The notes under the pieces are model-generated. The model was given only the letters and a program-made list of their open reading frames with translations. It had not been told where the DNA came from and ran no database searches. A stretch of DNA of 6,083 bases, taken from contig JAESQI010000103.1 of NCBI GenBank assembly GCA_016765255.1, forward strand, positions 1-6,083. Direction: 5' to 3'. The stretch is from Robiginitomaculum sp. (GTDB lineage Bacteria; Pseudomonadota; Alphaproteobacteria; Caulobacterales; Maricaulaceae). Both the position numbers and the translations under genes were made by a program. Shown here one piece after another: positions 5,772 to 6,083 of this stretch. Position 1 is the stretch's first letter. Every line of letters begins with the position of its first letter.

Positions 5772-6043
5772 TGGCAAAGGATATTTCATATAAACAAAAA
5801 CGGGACATACTTCATGCCCTTGGTTTAACGGACGGCTTGCACGTGTACCGTAATTATTTCACCTGTGGTGACAGCAATAGTTGGAATGATCTCTGCGCCA
5901 AAGGCTACGCGGTAAAGCGACCATCAATGGTGTGTTCAGGTTATATGTATCATGTTACCCGCTCTGGATATGAGGCGGTAAAAACTGACAAACACAGATC
6001 ACCCGACAATATGTTTCCGCACAAATCACTGTCGGCTGCATAG
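5771..6043 (+). CDS. Small conserved phage protein, winged-helix-like, unknown function
   Basis: This is a 90-residue protein. The pattern is an N-terminal helix (Lys-Gln-Lys-Arg-Asp-Ile-Leu-His-Ala-Leu-Gly-Leu), then Tyr-Arg-Asn-Tyr-Phe, then Trp-Asn-Asp-Leu-Cys-Ala-Lys-Gly-Tyr-Ala, then Tyr-His-Val-Thr-Arg-Ser-Gly-Tyr-Glu-Ala-Val. It resembles small phage proteins in which a 'xHVTxxGxxAL' ending follows a helix and a hairpin. That layout is close to a winged helix, as in MarR-like proteins whose last helix follows a wing, but this is inference. The ATG overlaps the previous TAA as TAATG, and AAAGGG at 5758-5763 has 7-nt spacing. The last 20 residues (Lys/His/Pro/Asn/Ser) look disordered. 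Cys32, Cys42 and Cys55 are present but form no recognised metal site. Confidence 0.72.
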   Translation: MAKDISYKQKRDILHALGLTDGLHVYRNYFTCGDSNSWNDLCAKGYAVKRPSMVCSGYMYHVTRSGYEAVKTDKHRSPDNMFPHKSLSAA

Positions 6044-6045
6044 AT

Positions 6046-6083
6046 ATGGCCCTATCCGCAAATTTCATTTCGACTGAATTGTC
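6046..6083 (+). CDS. Possible start of the next early gene, 3' end missing
   Basis: An ATG at 6046, 2 nt after the preceding TAG, opens a frame that reads Met-Ala-Leu-Ser-Ala-Asn-Phe-Ile-Ser-Thr-Glu-Leu and stays open to the window edge. Only 12 full codons are visible and there is no clear ribosome site, so this rests on operon continuity alone. Confidence 0.3.
   Translation, partial: MALSANFISTEL

Overview
The window is the left, early part of a Mu-like transposable phage or prophage. Every gene lies on the + strand in one tightly packed operon. The anchors are a MuA-type DDE transposase (cut off at the left window edge), a MuB-type AAA+ target-selection ATPase directly after it, and further down a clear Gam-family nuclease inhibitor. 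The A-B order followed by Gam matches the early region of phage Mu. Base composition is near half G+C over most of the window. The style of the small accessory proteins resembles transposable phages of Alphaproteobacteria (RcapMu-like), so an alphaproteobacterial host is my best inference; nothing in the window proves the host.

Layout. Positions 3-2099 encode the transposase and 2096-2818 the ATPase. Positions 2815-3477 encode a basic protein with two apparent winged-helix domains, and 3474-3857 a small helix-turn-helix protein with clustered cysteines. Three small genes follow: a charged 53-aa protein (3854-4015), a 68-aa two-span membrane protein in AT-rich DNA (4012-4218), and an unrecognised 102-aa protein (4218-4526). 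Then come Gam (4537-5049), a DUF3850/ASCH-type protein with a helical C-terminal extension (5057-5500), and two small proteins of a kind seen in transposable phages (5502-5771 and 5771-6043). A possible further gene begins at 6046 and runs off the right edge.

How it works together (family knowledge plus inference). MuA binds the phage ends and carries out strand transfer, and MuB binds target DNA and activates MuA. Gam binds DNA ends and protects them from RecBCD-type nucleases. The HTH and winged-helix proteins are candidates for controlling early expression or assisting DNA binding. The small proteins are probably host-modifying accessory factors like those of Mu's semi-essential early region. 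Five consecutive gene junctions are ATGA stop/start overlaps, so translation is probably coupled from the transposase through to the membrane protein.

The phage left end, the early promoter and operator, the repressor/Ner genes and the transposase start codon must lie upstream. There is no non-coding gap above about 40 bases and I saw no RNA gene, CRISPR array, repeat array or convincing terminator. The core is a recognisable Mu-like system. The least explained parts are the 3854-4526 block, the short MuB, and the ASCH protein with its extension.
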